From: Leptoclinus maculatus
Lineage: Eukaryota; Chordata; Actinopteri; Perciformes; Stichaeidae
Length of the DNA: 64,000 nucleotides
Assembly: GCA_032191485.1 (NCBI GenBank)
Contig: JAVDOI010000001.1
Coordinates: 37,429,885-37,493,884 of the forward strand
Direction of reading: 5' to 3'
This document shows, in pieces, positions 13,558-27,655 of the stretch. The notes under the pieces are model-generated. The model saw nothing but the letters and a program-made list of their open reading frames with translations. It was not told the origin of the DNA and did no database searches. Numbering within the stretch: the first letter of the stretch is position 1; every line of letters starts with the position of its first letter. Both the position numbers and the translations under genes were made by a program.

Positions 13558-16472
13558 CTTGCCCATACAATACTATAGAACACAAAAAGGATATGCACAT
13601 TTGTATACATTGAATGTATTTGTGTAACAATGTGTTACACGCACTGTACCACTCAAAGCTCTGTAAACAACATGTCAACATTCACCCATTTACACACGCA
13701 TTCATACACTGAAGTGTTTATTGTGCAAATTATAGACAATTTTACTTTCTCTTTTGCACACATGTCTGACAGCAATTCATGAGTTAAATTGATTGAGCTC
13801 AGTCTCGCCTTCCATTGTGAGAATTCACAGAGGATATTACAGAAAGGCTGTTTTCCATCACAGAGAAGACACAGGGTCTCCTAAGCAGATGGAAATTTTA
13901 ATTAAAACACAAAGCCACTGACTCTGTTAAAATGCCAGGAAGCCTTATGGGAGCAATCACAAAGCAATACTCTAATATGTTGGTGATTCTTGGTGATTAT
14001 ACAATGTATATGGTTATCTTTGTTATATTAAAGATGTACAGTTTATAGCAAATAAGTGTGTGTCAATTGTGATGCTTTCATGTTATATTGTTGGAGTTAA
14101 TGCATTTTAATCAGAGGAAACGGTATAACACTAACCTGAAAATAGTGTTTATCTCGTAAAGAAAGAAAAGAAAAAACACACTGGCTGCTTGTTAATTGAT
14201 GCCTGTTTCAATCAATGATTTGGGCACGTTGTGCAGACTGAGGAAGTAGTCCAGGTATGGTACAGGATGTGTACTGACCCGGGGAATGAATGTTGCTCTC
14301 TGCAGTGTTAATGTTGGAAATGGTGTATTCTGACGAGGTGACGCTTGCCGCCCTGCAATGGTGTGTGTCATGACAGCATGGACATAGAAGGCAAAATGTG
14401 TGGGTGGTTTGAAACACTACATATGCCAGAGAGAGAATTTTGCCTTCACACAAATGGAAAGTCAACCTCGAGGCATAAAAGGGATTTTTCACTTGTCCTC
14501 ATAGGCACAGATACAATTAAACCCAGATATAAGACTGAGGACACAAAATGTTATGTTAAGATAGAATGCGAGGCGAATTGTATACAAACACACACATTCC
14601 CACACATGGCCGGTGTGTACTTTGCTAGCTAGCTTACAGCTAATTTCTTTACAGTTGGTACATTTGCTGTTTGAGTAGCCTGTGTTTACAAATTACTTGA
14701 TTTATCATGATTTTAGCGCTATATAAATATGCTTTATTGTTATACAATATGAATATTGTTGCTTTTTTAATGACAAAGATGAAACCGTTTAAAAACAAAT
14801 TAAATAGGCCTACTTGTTTATTGTTAAATGCAGAACACAGAGGGGCAATGGGGTGCAATAATAACGGCAGGTAGGCTATATACGCCTCTTCTCCTTAATG
14901 AAAAGAAAATGATTAAGCCTGATCGAAAATCAGCAAAATAATAGCCAACAGCATTAGGGTCATTAACTAAAAAATAAAATATAATAATTATTTTGTCTGT
15001 TTTCCTGCTCATCACATACAGCTCTTTCTCTAAACATGGGCTGTCTGTTTCAATGCTGTGAGGTTCAAATCTAATAAATATATTTATTGACAATGCACAA
15101 CAAACAACGCTGTCCATGGTTCTAACAAAACAGTGCTGTATGTCTCACAACCATCTCGTGGCGCTGGGCACAAAAGCGGCTGTGGCTGTTGATTGCCATC
15201 ACCTGCGGTTGGCTTGTAAGTAGCGCGATAATGCACTATTGCGGTCATTGTGACAGTCCTACCTTTAACAGTAACCATTTCTATGTAGAGATGAGTATTT
15301 AGCAGGGGGAGTATGCAACATTCACAAAATTTGTCACTGAAGGGAATTAAATAGGGTGTTTTGCTGTTAAAATCCCTCCATAATAAAGTGTTTTATCCCA
15401 AAAAAGGGTTGTCCAAATGTAAATGACTCTTGATATACAGCAACCTTTTTAAAGCCAGTAACAGTCCTTCACAGATAAGTGGTTCGAAGTAGATCCTTAC
15501 TGTGACACGCATTACTGATTTTTTTCATTTTTTGCACAATTGTTTTTCATAGTTAAAGTTTGTTTTAAGCACAGAAAAGTCTCATTTTAAGCACCACGAA
15601 TCTTTTCGTCTTCAGTGTTCTTTGACAGTTTGGCAGCATAATCATAATCTGCATGAGTTTTTTGTCAGCTTGATTTACCCCTTTCCAACTGGGATGGAAG
15701 TCGTTTCTTGTAGTGATTTTTGACTTCCTTTTCACTTTTTTGTTTTTGTAGTTTCTATGTAAAGTATGTACACTGTATATATTTAAACACTAAACATGTA
15801 CCAGATTTGTCAATCATGTTACATAAGCCTAAGACAGGCTTGCTAAACCTGATCAAAAGTTGAACAAGGGCCATATTTGGAGTGTTTACAGATGTTTATG
15901 CCAATGCCTCCCTGTACCCATGTCCCAATGTACAATCACTCACAAAGTCTCCACATTATCAAATAATACATTTGAGGAGTAGCATAAAACCCAGCCAAAC
16001 ATTTAATGCTGCGTAGGTGTGTGGGGGGCATTCAGAAACAGCATGCATGCTCAATAAACTCTCAATGGGGCAATAAAGCTTAAAACCCCTTTGCTATTCA
16101 CTTTAATGAGGTAATACATGCAGTTTGAATGTAGGGTTTCGTCTCCTTCTGCAACGGAGCACTTCCTGGACGTGAGCCCGAGCCTCTCATTCACAGATGC
16201 TCGGCATGTGAGAGCTGAACAGAGGGCTCCCAACACAGAGGTAAACTGAGGGCAATTGCTCAGTGTGAACACCGTAAAGTAACTCATCAGCAAAACAGCA
16301 ACCTGCCACCCCAGGACAGCAACCCAGTGTGCTCAGGTCACGCTTTTTAAGAAAATTACAAGAATCTGTGGAGCATAATTCTGTTCACCAACTTGAGTAT
16401 CCCTGAGAACAAACTGGATCTGCCCTTGGGAGGGAAAGCTGTCAGCTGATAGCTAACTGTCGCTAACTCAGA

Positions 16473-16510
<38 letters not shown>

Positions 16511-19500
16511 CCTAACATAATTCTAAGATGTGTTACATACAGGCAACGCGCCAGCAGGGTTCACTGTAACAAACGGTGTTAAATCTCAATTTATGACTGT
16601 ATATTTTAGACTAGTTGTCAGTTTGTACTGCATTGGGTTGACGTTTACACAGAAACATCACTTATGGACACTGCAAAACGGAAGTTGGTGTCTTTATCTT
16701 CTTTAGGATGATGCATTTCCAAGTGAAATGTAAGATGTGGGCAAGGTATGGAGGCCTTTCAATCAACATATTTAGCTGGACTGTTTGACAGCTAAATATG
16801 TTTTGACATCTATTTGGCATATAATAAGAGATGACTGAAGAATTACCAAAGGGACACACAAACATGATTTTTCTTTTTTTCTGTTTAATGTGTGTGTGAA
16901 AATGAACCATTTCAAATTCAGTTTCCTGAAACAGACCATAACAACCTTTGTCAAAATTGCATCAGCTATACATGGCCTTTATAAAGTGACCCCTATGCCA
17001 GTCAGTGTCATTATTTGTGTGTCTGAATGCAGTGCTATAGAGTTAGTTCCCGTACAAGTATAGTGTGTCTTTTTCTGTCACAATACTGGGAGTATCTACT
17101 TTCTTCTACAATGCTGTAGTAGTCAACGATTTTCTCTTTTCAGAGTGCTTCCGATGAGAAAATGTTAGGGTAAAGGCTGAGCTGTTGTAGCCTGACAGAA
17201 AGTGATTATACCACCCTTTGTTGTTTAGTATTCTCTAAAAATTGATCTTGATGTTGGTCGTGTCAGCTTCAGTAGGAACATTTGCTTCAAAGCTCACAGG
17301 CTTATGCAATTAAGGACATAACAAGACAGATGCACCAGTCACATATACAGTATACATGATCTGTAACCAGAGAACGTTTCTAGTTGACCCCTAACACATG
17401 GAAAATAGCACTGAAACAATGACTTGCTGACACTCACGGGGAGGCGGTCTCATGGCCTAAGAGCCCCCACATCATTTGCATTGCAAACAAACCGGAAAAC
17501 TTTTGAAACTGTTGCGACTTGAACTCTGGACAGTTTTTTCAGTGTGGCAACTTTTACCATGGGAGCGCAGCCTATGGGGCTGTGATGAGAGGCTCACAGT
17601 GCTCACAGGGCCCGTGCTTGCAGAGAGAACACATTTCTCTTAACAGCTTGGCTGAAAATGGACCACCAGATGGCATCTCTGCATCTCTCCCGACACTTGA
17701 TTAAGATCCGATGCCTGTGGTCTATCCTCTCCAGAATCAGGGCTCTCATGTGGAGTGGAATCAATATTTGATTTCCTCTTTTAAGTTGTGTCCATTTGAA
17801 AAAAATTGTTCACCATAAAGACCTTTAAGGCAGACACAGATATGTATATGGTACTGAAATGCGCTGTGAAAGTATACGTGTATACTTTAAAAACAGGTGT
17901 GCATGAAGTCAAAGTGAAACCTTTACAACACAAGGGATTTGGATGGGAAATTACTTGTGAAATGTGTCTACTCAGCATACAGTATATCTTGGTCTTCCAT
18001 GTGATGGACGAGGCTGTCTCAGAAAATACAGGGGTAATTAGAGAAAAAATAGGGAATTATGCTTTATCACGTCTTGGCCTGAATGGTGGTTTTCTAAAAA
18101 GACCACTTTCGCACTCAAAGCACATTTTAAATTTAAACTTGCAAAAACTTTTCTGCTTGTAATTTATAGTGGTTCGCCTAATAAGTGCCCTTTGGTTAAG
18201 GTCAAAATATTTGAATGTGCATATTGGAAACAATTAGTTTATTTTGTATTTGTATCAAGGGTGTATTTCCATGCAGCATTTTAAAGAAATCTACTTGTTA
18301 ATTGTATAGCAACATCATACTCAATTTCAGTAATAGTAACCCTATGTCAATATGTAGAAATTGTTAATAAGAAATCTTAAAACTTAAAGAAAAGTATTTC
18401 TCAATTTAACAAAATGTTAGAATGCACAAACATGTAAGTGTTGGCTTTTAAAAAACGTTCAGTTTTACGGTCAATGTGTAAAAAATTGGCATAAAAATAC
18501 AAAACCTTGAATACTTGAAAAGTGTTCTTTAAAAAATGACAAAAGGGAGAGCATTTACAAATACTTAGTAATGACCAGACAGTGTTGTGTGATAATCATC
18601 AATTACTTGAAAATATGGTCTTTACATTTTTTGAGTTGTATTCCATAGTATACCTTAATTCAATTACAGTTTTTCCCTCTTGCAATGAACTTTACTTATT
18701 GATCCCAATATTTCAGGTGTTGAATAATTATGTTAACCTTTTCAACAGCCAGCTTCATGGATATGTGGGAGGGGAGATACCAATTTGTAATGATACCCGT
18801 TGAGGCAGATGACCTCAATATCGGGTCTGGGACAAAGACTACTGGAGCACTGTGTGTTGACAGAATTCAGTGTTAAAAGCTAAGAGGGCCAAAAGAACCA
18901 ATGCTTGTCAAACACTGTTGTGCAAATACTACAACCTCGGTGTCAAACACAGCATTCCTAATTAAACACTGTAGCCAAGTAAGCCAGTTATGAAATGTCA
19001 GCCAGCACATAATCATCAGTCAACAAACATTAATTTGTGTAGGGAAATAAGTAGACTGAACTTCAATCTTGAACTTTACTGCAATAGTCAGTTTTTGGAC
19101 ACAAAGACAACATGAAAAATAAATAGCAGGTATATGGCTAACGGCCTGTGAGCTCATGACTAATAATAAGTAAGGTATAGCTCTCAATGATGAACCAACA
19201 AAGAATTATCCAACTCTGAAGCTTTTTAGCTGCTTTAAACGCAGTGTGTTGATTTAAAGTCATTAAATGTTCTGTATGGTTCAGAATACACCACTCTCAC
19301 CAACCCCGTGTCCAGCAGCTGCTGAAAACGGAGAGCAAGTTCAGATCAACCCACTGTTAGCTATCTGCCCTTCTCCAAACAGCAGACAGACAAGTTAGCA
19401 AGTAACTGGTGAAGAAACACCTTGCAGCTAAACACTCAGATGTTTTTCTAAGGTGTTTTTTGCTCCTTGTTTGCTGGATATGTGAATAAAGCTGTTTGCT

Positions 19501-20813
19501 AACATACCAAAATAACTTTGTAATTTTAGCAGCCTGTTCCTGAGTTATTCTGCCTCAAAGTGGCAAAAGAAACAAACAGTAATGCAGCTTTAAGATCAAT
19601 TCCGCTTGTGCACAAACACTGTCTAACTTAGTTTATCTCATTGACGGCTTTTCCATGTGCAGAGAATCACTGATCGTCCAAAATGTTTGCGGTGCCGTTT
19701 TTCTTTATCGCTCCATGCATCTCTGACTTGGACATACTGACTTGGTATCCAGGGACATGTAAACAGACAGCAGTCTTCCAGCAGTGTTCCAGTATTGTTG
19801 AGGGCCTCTTCTACTAATCTGACTGTGTGCTTGAGAGTGACTGGAGGTCAGAGCACATTGTTGACTGGTCCTTAGATGTAATAGTGGAGAGTGATGGCAT
19901 CAAGGAAATGAACACTTGTTGTGACTTCCACCTCCATGAGAGCTGCAGTAAATAGAGCATTGTGAAAATTCCCACTTCTCTCGTTTTCTGTCATTTCTTG
20001 AAGGCCAAATATTTGTGATGGCTGGTACCCGAGATAGAGGTCAACACATTTTGTAGGTAGGTCAGTGGAGCTGATGTGCAGTCCACTCCCCTGTAAAGGC
20101 AGGTTTTAAAATGGCGGATATCCTAGGACAGAGCAATTACTAATATGTCTGGTGATTTTTGTATTTTTAGCTATGTGACAAGTCATGCCACCAAATATAG
20201 AGTACACCCTCTTGCACAAGCCTTTTCAATTTTTGCTCGGGTGAAATCAAACAGATGTGTCGCCACCCCTTCATGTGCAACTGCTATCCATAGGAAAAGT
20301 TCTTGTTAAAATGAAATCTTGTGTAAAACTATGATCAAAACTAGAGTTGAAGTTTACTTTTAGAATTGTTAATTCAGAAGCAATTAATTCTAAACTCAAG
20401 TAAAATACATTATCCACCAGAAAGTGAATAGTTTGAGAAACATGTCATGTATGCCGCTGAATTTCCCTCCAAAAAGATGATCACAACATGCAAAGAGTAA
20501 AAGGCAGTGGTTAACACTGGTTAGCTCACCAATTGCATATACCAAGAAATAATTACAAAAGGAAATCCTCATGCACACAGGAGAACATGCAAACCCCACG
20601 CAGAAAGAACCAAGGCCAAGATTTCTACTTTATCGTTAGTGCCAACGCTTATCACAGAGTCCACTTATTGCCCCAATTAGGAGACCGTCCTCTCAACAGG
20701 AACAACAGTATCAATCGTTTGATCCAAAACAATTTACGGAAATTATGACGGGAGCAAAAGGGGAAGGGGTAACAGCTGTTACTTTTTCATTTCCAAGCAA
20801 CTTTTAGCGTTTA
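13558..20813. other. Intergenic, no gene supported
   Basis: No supported gene. The 118-codon plus-strand ORF at 17806-18162 and a 97-codon minus ORF at 14824-15117 have no recognised domain. 19205-19600 looks like repeat-derived sequence, but no second copy was found here. Confidence 0.45.
16475..16509. repeat. (TG)n microsatellite
   Basis: Uninterrupted TG dinucleotide run. Confidence 0.95.
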
Positions 20814-20821
20814 GTTTAAAG

Positions 20822-22177
20822 CAGGGATTCCCAAAGTGTGGTGGGTGCGCGAGAGGAAAAATGTAATGGTGGTCTAATGGTGTAATAATTAATATTAAAT
20901 ATAATTTAAAAAAAATGTAAGTGGGATTTTTCACAAAATAAAAACATGAATTATAAAAATTCCCTTTGTAAGATTTAAATTTAAAATTAAAAACTTACAA
21001 TTTAATAAATAAATGCACTTCCGCTCCTGCCGCCAGACTGTCTTTTAGTAGGCTACACACTAGCTAGCCTAGCTTGTGCAGCTAACGTCAGCTAACAGCT
21101 AACTTCATTCATTCAGCAACTTTCATGCAAATATGCTAAACTGGCTGAAATCGGGGAAACCGTCAGATGGGACATCTGAAGCTATCAGTCATAAAAGAGG
21201 AGAGGGACAGAGAGAGAGGGAGGAATCGGAGGCGAGAGAAACGGAGAGGTGCGTTGGGGAGAGACCGGGAGAAGAAATCGTGCGGGAGTCAGAGAAAGAT
21301 GAGACGGGGGAGACCGAAAAGGAGGAAGGGATAGCACAGACAAACCGGGAGCACATAGGCCCATCGCGGAGTCAAGGTGAAAAAAAGAGGAAACGAGAGT
21401 GAGCATCAGACTGGGAACAAAAAGAGGAAATGTGATGAACATGATCTGGGTCTGGGCTTCACTTGGATTAATGCAGATTGCCTAAAGCCACAGTGCGTGG
21501 TGTGCAGTGAGGTTCTGGCTAACAGCTGTCTGAAGCCCTCTTATTTACGTCGCCACCTGAACACCAAGCATGCCAGTGCAAGTCAAAAGCCCCTTACATT
21601 TTTATATCGAAATTGGAGGAGTTACAAAACAGCCAAAAACAACTGCAGTCTCATTCTGTGTTGGGTCTACAAAAAAACGCACTACGGGCTTCATATCTGG
21701 TCAGTTACAGAATAGCAAGAAAGGGGCTACCTCACACAATCGCCGAAGACGTGTATGGTTAATTGTAAATTAAATGTGACGCAATCTGCCTCTGAGCCTG
21801 TGCGTGTGTCCTCGCCATCACTATTGCTCTTTAAAAGTGACGCCTTGTGTAACTGAAATGTATTGAAACTTTGTTGCAGTGTTTCAGGGCGTTTTCACAC
21901 CTGTAGTTCGTTTGCTTCCGATTCAGTGATTAATATGATACAATGTTGCAGTTGCCCCTTTGTTCGGTTTGTGTTCACACTGCAACATTTAACAGCGGAC
22001 TAAATCTTGTAAACAAACGCCACGCGCGAGCAAACTGTTCTCTCATTGGTCCGATTTTTATGCGGCTATAAATAGGCTCTGTTGCTTTTTTTTTTTAAGG
22101 TGTGGGGGATTAGGGGTGCGTGAACCCGGTCGGGATGTAGAAGGGGGTGCGTGGCCTAAAAAGTTTGGGAACCGCTG
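20822..22177 (+). mobile_element. hAT element, BED-finger remnant
   Basis: The left end is CAGGGATTCCCAAAG and the right end is TTTGGGAACCGCTG, imperfect inverted repeats. The element is flanked by an exact 8-bp duplication, GTTTAAAG at 20814-20821 and 22178-22185, the hallmark of hAT transposition. It keeps only the N-terminal part of a transposase gene, so it is internally deleted and non-autonomous. The right third (about 21885-22100) has a TTTTCACACCTGTAGTTCG-type segment and a TATAAATAGG string, possibly a second repeat nested inside. Confidence 0.9.
21133..21715 (+). pseudogene. ZBED/SCAND3-like hAT transposase N-terminus
   Basis: Two overlapping frames. 21133-21402 encodes a charged leader starting MLNWLKSGKPSDG. 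21377-21715 continues in another frame with KKRKCDEHDLGLGFTW and then a BED-type zinc finger: PQCVVCSEVLAN, KPSYLRRHLNTKHAS (Cys-x2-Cys, His-x4-His). This order is that of ZBED5/FAM200/SCAND3-like hAT transposases. The frame change near 21390 and the missing catalytic and dimerisation regions mark it as dead. BED fingers bind the transposon ends; here only that part remains. Confidence 0.75.
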
Positions 22178-22185
22178 GTTTAAAG

Positions 22186-23954
22186 CATGGCCACGATCGC
22201 TTCATAAGTCAAACCACATGTATATTATTGTAATCAAGTTACTGTTATTTTTTAACCAAACCATTCTCTTTTCCTAAACCTAAACCATGTCATTTCTGTC
22301 CCTAAAACTAAGTGAACTTTATCCATGGTGTTGAAACTGAACAATATATTGTAAACGTTTTAGAAGGCTCAGACAAATTATGTATTCCTGCCTGTAGAGG
22401 CATCACATCAGAAATCACTTCTGTGTGTCGTTCTAGAGCCAATGGACAAACAACATATTTTGGTTGTTTATTTTAATTTAGGCTCTTTTGCTACCGCAAA
22501 AGTTAAAACCACTACATGGTTGCCCAGGCAAAATTTTACCCCAAGAAATAATGTTCACATTGGGTGACATGGCTGCACAAAATTGTACTTCCAATGTCTC
22601 CATTCAGGTTGGGGTGGTGGATGAGCATGTAGTGTAGTTTGTCTGACTCATTAAAGGTAACCATGCCTTAGAAATATCCCATATCTGTTGAAGATCCTCA
22701 TTTGTTCTGTAGCATAGCTGTATTTTGCCTCATGAGATATATTAATTTAAGAGATGTTATTGTTTGTATTGGAAGATGTTACAACGTCCTATACAGCTGT
22801 GTCAATCTCCTCCAGAGCCATTTTGTTTGTAATGTCTGGCTCTGGAAGATGACCTACCCATTGTTAATACTAATGCCACAAAGCTCTGATGAGTTGTTTT
22901 TCCAGCTGAGGAAACAACACCAGACCCATTTGACCGGAAAATATCTGAGATGTGGGCGGCATTTCAGAGGTCTTGAACCAAGCTGGAGACGAAGTCAAAG
23001 GCTATGTGTCCACACAACAACAGGTCAATTCAATTTGAACTGGGGAAATTCAGTGCAATTCAAAGCTGGGTATTCTAGTGGTGACCTGTGATCTAAGACA
23101 CATACTGTGTGATTTCCAGGGGAACGGCTGCTCTTAAATATGTTTGAAAAGTTGTATTTTTCATTGTGGAAAAATATTATAGAAGATATTTCTATGTGGA
23201 AATGAAACATATACAACATGTGGTGCAGTAGTAGGATGGAGAGACAGGATTTAACTTCGGAGACTTCGAACACATATTTTACATTTCATTGTGATCCGTG
23301 CATATTTCTCACAGTGCTGCTCATGTTGGGGGAGGATTACATTTCATATGGATTCATGCAGAGTCTCAAAAGGGTTAGTGCATTGACTTGCCAGCACCAA
23401 AATATTACACCTAACATATGACATGAGTGCATTGCCAATGCATACAAGCAATTTGAGAAATGTTTTGGGCAGATCATTCAGGTTCTCATTAGGTCGTAAC
23501 CTCTTAACGTAGAAGATCAAATTCAGATAATTGGAACTGTGCAGTGATGCTTCAGAATGCTCAAACTTCACACAATAATGGTGGGGGTTGGCTCTCATGT
23601 TGCCTCAGGGTGCTGAGCAGAATCCACCGTTTAGCATGTCTCTTGAAAAAAGCTTGAGGAAAGGCTTATTTAGGCACACTGACACAGGGAGTGGAGTAGG
23701 AGGCAGAGGATAAAGAAGCTAATCTTGTCAGCCTAAAGACTGCTCCTCTTTCTGAATAACACTGCCGTTTAGTATTCTTTGTCCTGGCATTTAAATGGAA
23801 ATATTATGAGACTTGGGCCTGTTAAGGAACATTTCACAGCTGCCTCTGCCCTGAGAGAAAGCAGACAATTCGGCATTAAGGATTCTGCAAATGTGCTGCA
23901 TGTGTTTATCGGTTCTAATGACCTTAAGAGTATGGATATTACCAGCATACTAAT

Positions 23955-23985
<31 letters not shown>

Positions 23986-24240
23986 TGTGCTTCTGTTTTG
24001 CATTCCAATAGCTACTCTGGAACAACATACATGAAAGCATTACCATTTGTTTTTATTTTTGTTCTCACTTCCCACCTTTAATATGACATTGTATAGGTGC
24101 AAGGAAGTACCACATCCTGCAATCATGAGAGAGAGGGTACAATTAGGTTGATTTGCAGCAATTAAAACGTTATGTGAGTGCTTTCTAGCCACATCTTGCG
24201 GGTCACAAATCTGTCTGAATCTGCATCAAGGCCACAATTT
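22186..24240. other. Intergenic, no gene supported
   Basis: Short ORFs only. A (TG)n tract lies at 23959-23985. Confidence 0.5.
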
Positions 24241-24248
24241 TCAATACT

Positions 24249-25203
24249 GTGCGGGTAAAAGCTGTACGGTCTCAGCTTCCAGACATTTTGAATGCCTTGG
24301 AGGCTTTACATGACTTCGCCATAGAAAAGAGTGATTCAGAGTGTGCATCCAGTGCTTCAAGCCTCTGCCGGGAACTGAAGAGATGGCCATTTATGGTAAG
24401 TTGTGTGGTGTGGTACAATGTATTGTACGTTATCAACAAAGTTAGTAAGATCCTACAGGGCCCCAAAGTGAGCATTGAGACCATGAAGAGGGAAATCTCT
24501 GCAGTCATAGACTTCCTCCAAGATTTCAGGGAGCACGGATTCAATGCCGCCAAAATAGATGCCAGGGAAATTGCAGAGAAGATTGAGGTGGAGATGATCT
24601 GGCCAGACGTTCGGCAGAAAAAAACAAAAAGGCAGTTTGACTATGAGGGCACAGAGGAGACTACTTCAACTGCAGAGGAACATTTCAGAAGAGAGTTCTT
24701 CTTACACCTAGTTGATACTGCCCTGGTCAAAAGTAGGGAGAGATTCTCATACATGGAGAACTTTTTTAAATTGTATGGATTTCTCTACTCCACTGATATA
24801 ATGAAAAGCACCGTACGTACAGGCAGGCAATCTAGATGAATGCTGCAACAGGTTTGAGAAGGCAATGGAGGATGTGGATGCAGGGGACCTAAAAATGGAA
24901 ATTACAGGTGCTGTTAGGTCTTTTCCCCCACACATCTCATCACCATTGGAAGTTCTTAACTAACCAAATCTAAGCATAGCCCTGCGGCTCATGCTTACTC
25001 TTCCTGTTACAGTTGCATCAGGTGAGAGAAGTTTCTCTACACTGAAACGACTAAAAACATATCTGCGCTCATCTATGTCCCAAGATAGACTGTCATCCCT
25101 GGCTGTCATTTCTATCGAACATGAGATAGTGGAAACTGTTGATACAGACTCCATAGTTATAAAATTTGCTGAGGCCAAGGCTCGCAGAGTAAGATTGGTA
25201 TGA
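24249..25203 (+). pseudogene. hAT transposase, ZMYM1/DUF4371-like
   Basis: 24249-24839 encodes 196 residues matching the central part of ZMYM1-like hAT transposases: LPDILNALEAL near the start, WYNVLYVINKVSKILQGP in the middle, then a basic RQKKTKRQFDYEG and FFLHLVDTALVKSRERF. The frame shifts at about 24820 and hits a stop near 24958. At 24991-25203 the C-terminal hAT dimerisation motif follows: LTLPVTVASGERSFSTLKRL and SMSQDRLSSLAVISIEHE. No coding capacity for an intact protein remains. Assignment rests on motif order; family-level confidence is good, exact subfamily is not certain. Confidence 0.8.
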
Positions 25204-25450
25204 ACATGATGAGAAAGACAAAAAAAGGCATGAGGAGGAAGAGAGGGAGGAAGAGAGTAAGGGACAGAGACAAAAGCAGATGGAACACTCAGCACTCTAA
25301 CACAGTCATAAAGAAGAACAGGAGAAAAACAGAAAAAGGAGGAGAGGAAGAGAAAGAAAGACAAGGGAGAGAAAGAGTAAAAACAGGCATAGGGAGGAAG
25401 AGAAACATGGGGGAGAGAAAGGAAGGGACAGACACAAAAGAGAGAAGGTA
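25204..25450 (+). repeat. Purine-rich (GA) low-complexity tract
   Basis: Nearly all A and G on the plus strand over about 240 bp, inside the hAT remnant just after the transposase C-terminus. Long homopurine tracts can adopt triplex structures. No coding signal is believed despite an open frame rich in Arg, Lys and Glu. Confidence 0.7.
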
Positions 25451-25737
25451 ATCATTTAACAATACAAAAATTCATATTTCTTAATCCCAATGATTGACTG
25501 CTGTTGTTTTTTGTTATCCTCTCACTTCATAATAGAAGAAAGAAGCTCATTTTGTTCATAGACCATATTGTTAGTTGGTGACAATGTTTTTATTATCATT
25601 ATTATTTTACAGGTACAGCTCCTACATCTGCGCATCATGTTGGTGTGAAGACCTGTGAGAAAATGTCAACAAGTAGGACTCTGTGTCAGAAGCGTGTGAT
25701 GTGGAGAACAATCTCTCTTTTCTCTCTCATAGACTCT

Positions 25738-25739
25738 GA

Positions 25740-25783
<44 letters not shown>

Positions 25784-25784
25784 A
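25738..25784. repeat. (CT)n(CA)n compound microsatellite
   Basis: CT run that turns into a CA run, within the hAT remnant. Confidence 0.9.
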
Positions 25785-26099
25785 TAAACAGTGCTGGTTT
25801 TCCTGGCATTTTGGTACTTTATTCTCTGTTCGGTTCCATCGTGACTATTAGTTTGTGTAGTGCTACACTTTGTGTGTTCTCTGCTTTCCATCTTCATTTT
25901 GGAGTAAAGAAGTGTATGCAGGGTTTAAAGGGGAAGGTTTTTTTTCTCCTCTCCAACCTTTACTTCCCTGTAGATTAGCTTTACCTGCCTATCCACCATT
26001 CAGTCGGTAAAATCTTTTTTCGTTCTCTTTTAAAGATCGGATGGGGGGGCCCCATACATACCTTCGCCTTGGGCCCCCAATTTGCTAAATCCGCCACTG

Positions 26100-27655
26100 G
26101 GTATTGCTTCAGTCTTTTGTTCAAACTGATAGAAGCTACGTGTTGCCTCAAACACCCTTACACCTTAATCTATAATTTTGTATACCTCCATAAATGTTAT
26201 TCCACATTGATAATTGAGTTTGACATGTAAATGGAAGTTATTGGATTGCAAAATGGTAAAAGGAGCCAGTTATTTCCAAGGACTTTTGCCATTATCGTTA
26301 GTAAATAGTCACAATTGAGACACATTCACTATTTTACCATTTTTTTTATTTATGTAGTTCAATATATTCTTTCTTTCCTCAGCATTTTGCACCATCACCC
26401 CTTGCAAGTGTAGCAGCTCAAACTGCCACTTTATTACAACAGCCACAAACAAAAAGTGGCCAACCACACAAAGGAAAACCACAGATCCATAAAAAAAATC
26501 ACTATAAAAGCAGTACCAACAGAATATTTATTAACCTCAAAGGTGTGTGCCGTAGCTATTGATACATGGGTTCATTTTAAGACACTGCAACATACCCTTT
26601 TGCCGAGCATGTATTATTCATAGATTTTAGCAGCACAATAAGCAGTTTGTAGATTTCGGGCTGCCAATCATCGGCATTCTTTAAGTGGTCTGGCTGCTCA
26701 TTGAGTGGGAGATACATGAGGGTGGGGTGCTCCATCACTCTTCTCCTCTTCCACTAAAAGGCTCTGACATATCTCCCCGGAGGCCTACAGCCAGCCTGGT
26801 GCTCTCTGTACACAACTTAATGGCTGCTGTCACTGCACAACTCATCCATGATAGCCTGCTCAGCAGCAAACCAATTACCAGTTTTTTTGGACAGTTTTGA
26901 TATACACGTTACATTGTAGCAGAATTACACAATGAATGTCACCGTTTTCTCAGTTGTTGTGTGTTCAAAGCACGGATGCAAAATATAACCCCCTATATCT
27001 ACATAGATAGTTCACCATATACTTTTACCAACCCTTGAAATTCTGGGTATATTTATTTTCACAAATACCTTTCGAGTGTCATCTTTCTATTGTCCTATTT
27101 AATAAGGTTATAACATGTATTTGTTGTTGTAAATTAGTTTACAAGCATAATATCTAGGAGACAGGGTTGACAGTAGTGGACTCTTAACTGGAGAGAAATG
27201 CAAGACTCTATGACCAAAAGAAGGCACTCCAAGTCACAGAGTGGTCTGACTTCAGAGCAGTTTGCTGGCAAACTATCTGAATGCTGTACCCTCAAATAGC
27301 TGTCTTGGGGACTGGTCTGCACTAAATCAATATCCAGTTAATTTCAGGCCACTCTGATCCTTCAACAGTTGCTCATAGAAGCATCATACAAGTAAAACTG
27401 TCGATGAGCAGAACACCTGCTGAAACCCTGCAAACAGATCAGTACCCTGGACAAACCTTATGATGCTTTGTACATCAATGACCAGGGTTTAGTCTATCTT
27501 CTATTATTAGCAATGTCTTCGCTGACCAATTGATGTTTTGACATGGAACATACCGGAATCGTTTCAGTTTACAGCAAGTTTGTTTATTAGTCTGTTGCAT
27601 CTGTAGTACGTTGTCTGTGTGAGTGTAATCCTATGAAGTGAGATGTATTGTAAAC
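26100..27655. other. Intergenic, no gene supported
   Basis: No supported gene or repeat identified. Confidence 0.5.

Larger units (their letters stand above)
24241..26099 (+). mobile_element. 5'-truncated hAT element (ZMYM1-like)
   Basis: It contains transposase remnants and ends at 26099 with TTTGCTAAATCCGCCACTG, the complement of a CAGTGGCGGATTTAG hAT terminus. No matching left terminus was found upstream, so the 5' end is lost or diverged and the left boundary given is approximate. Confidence 0.6.
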
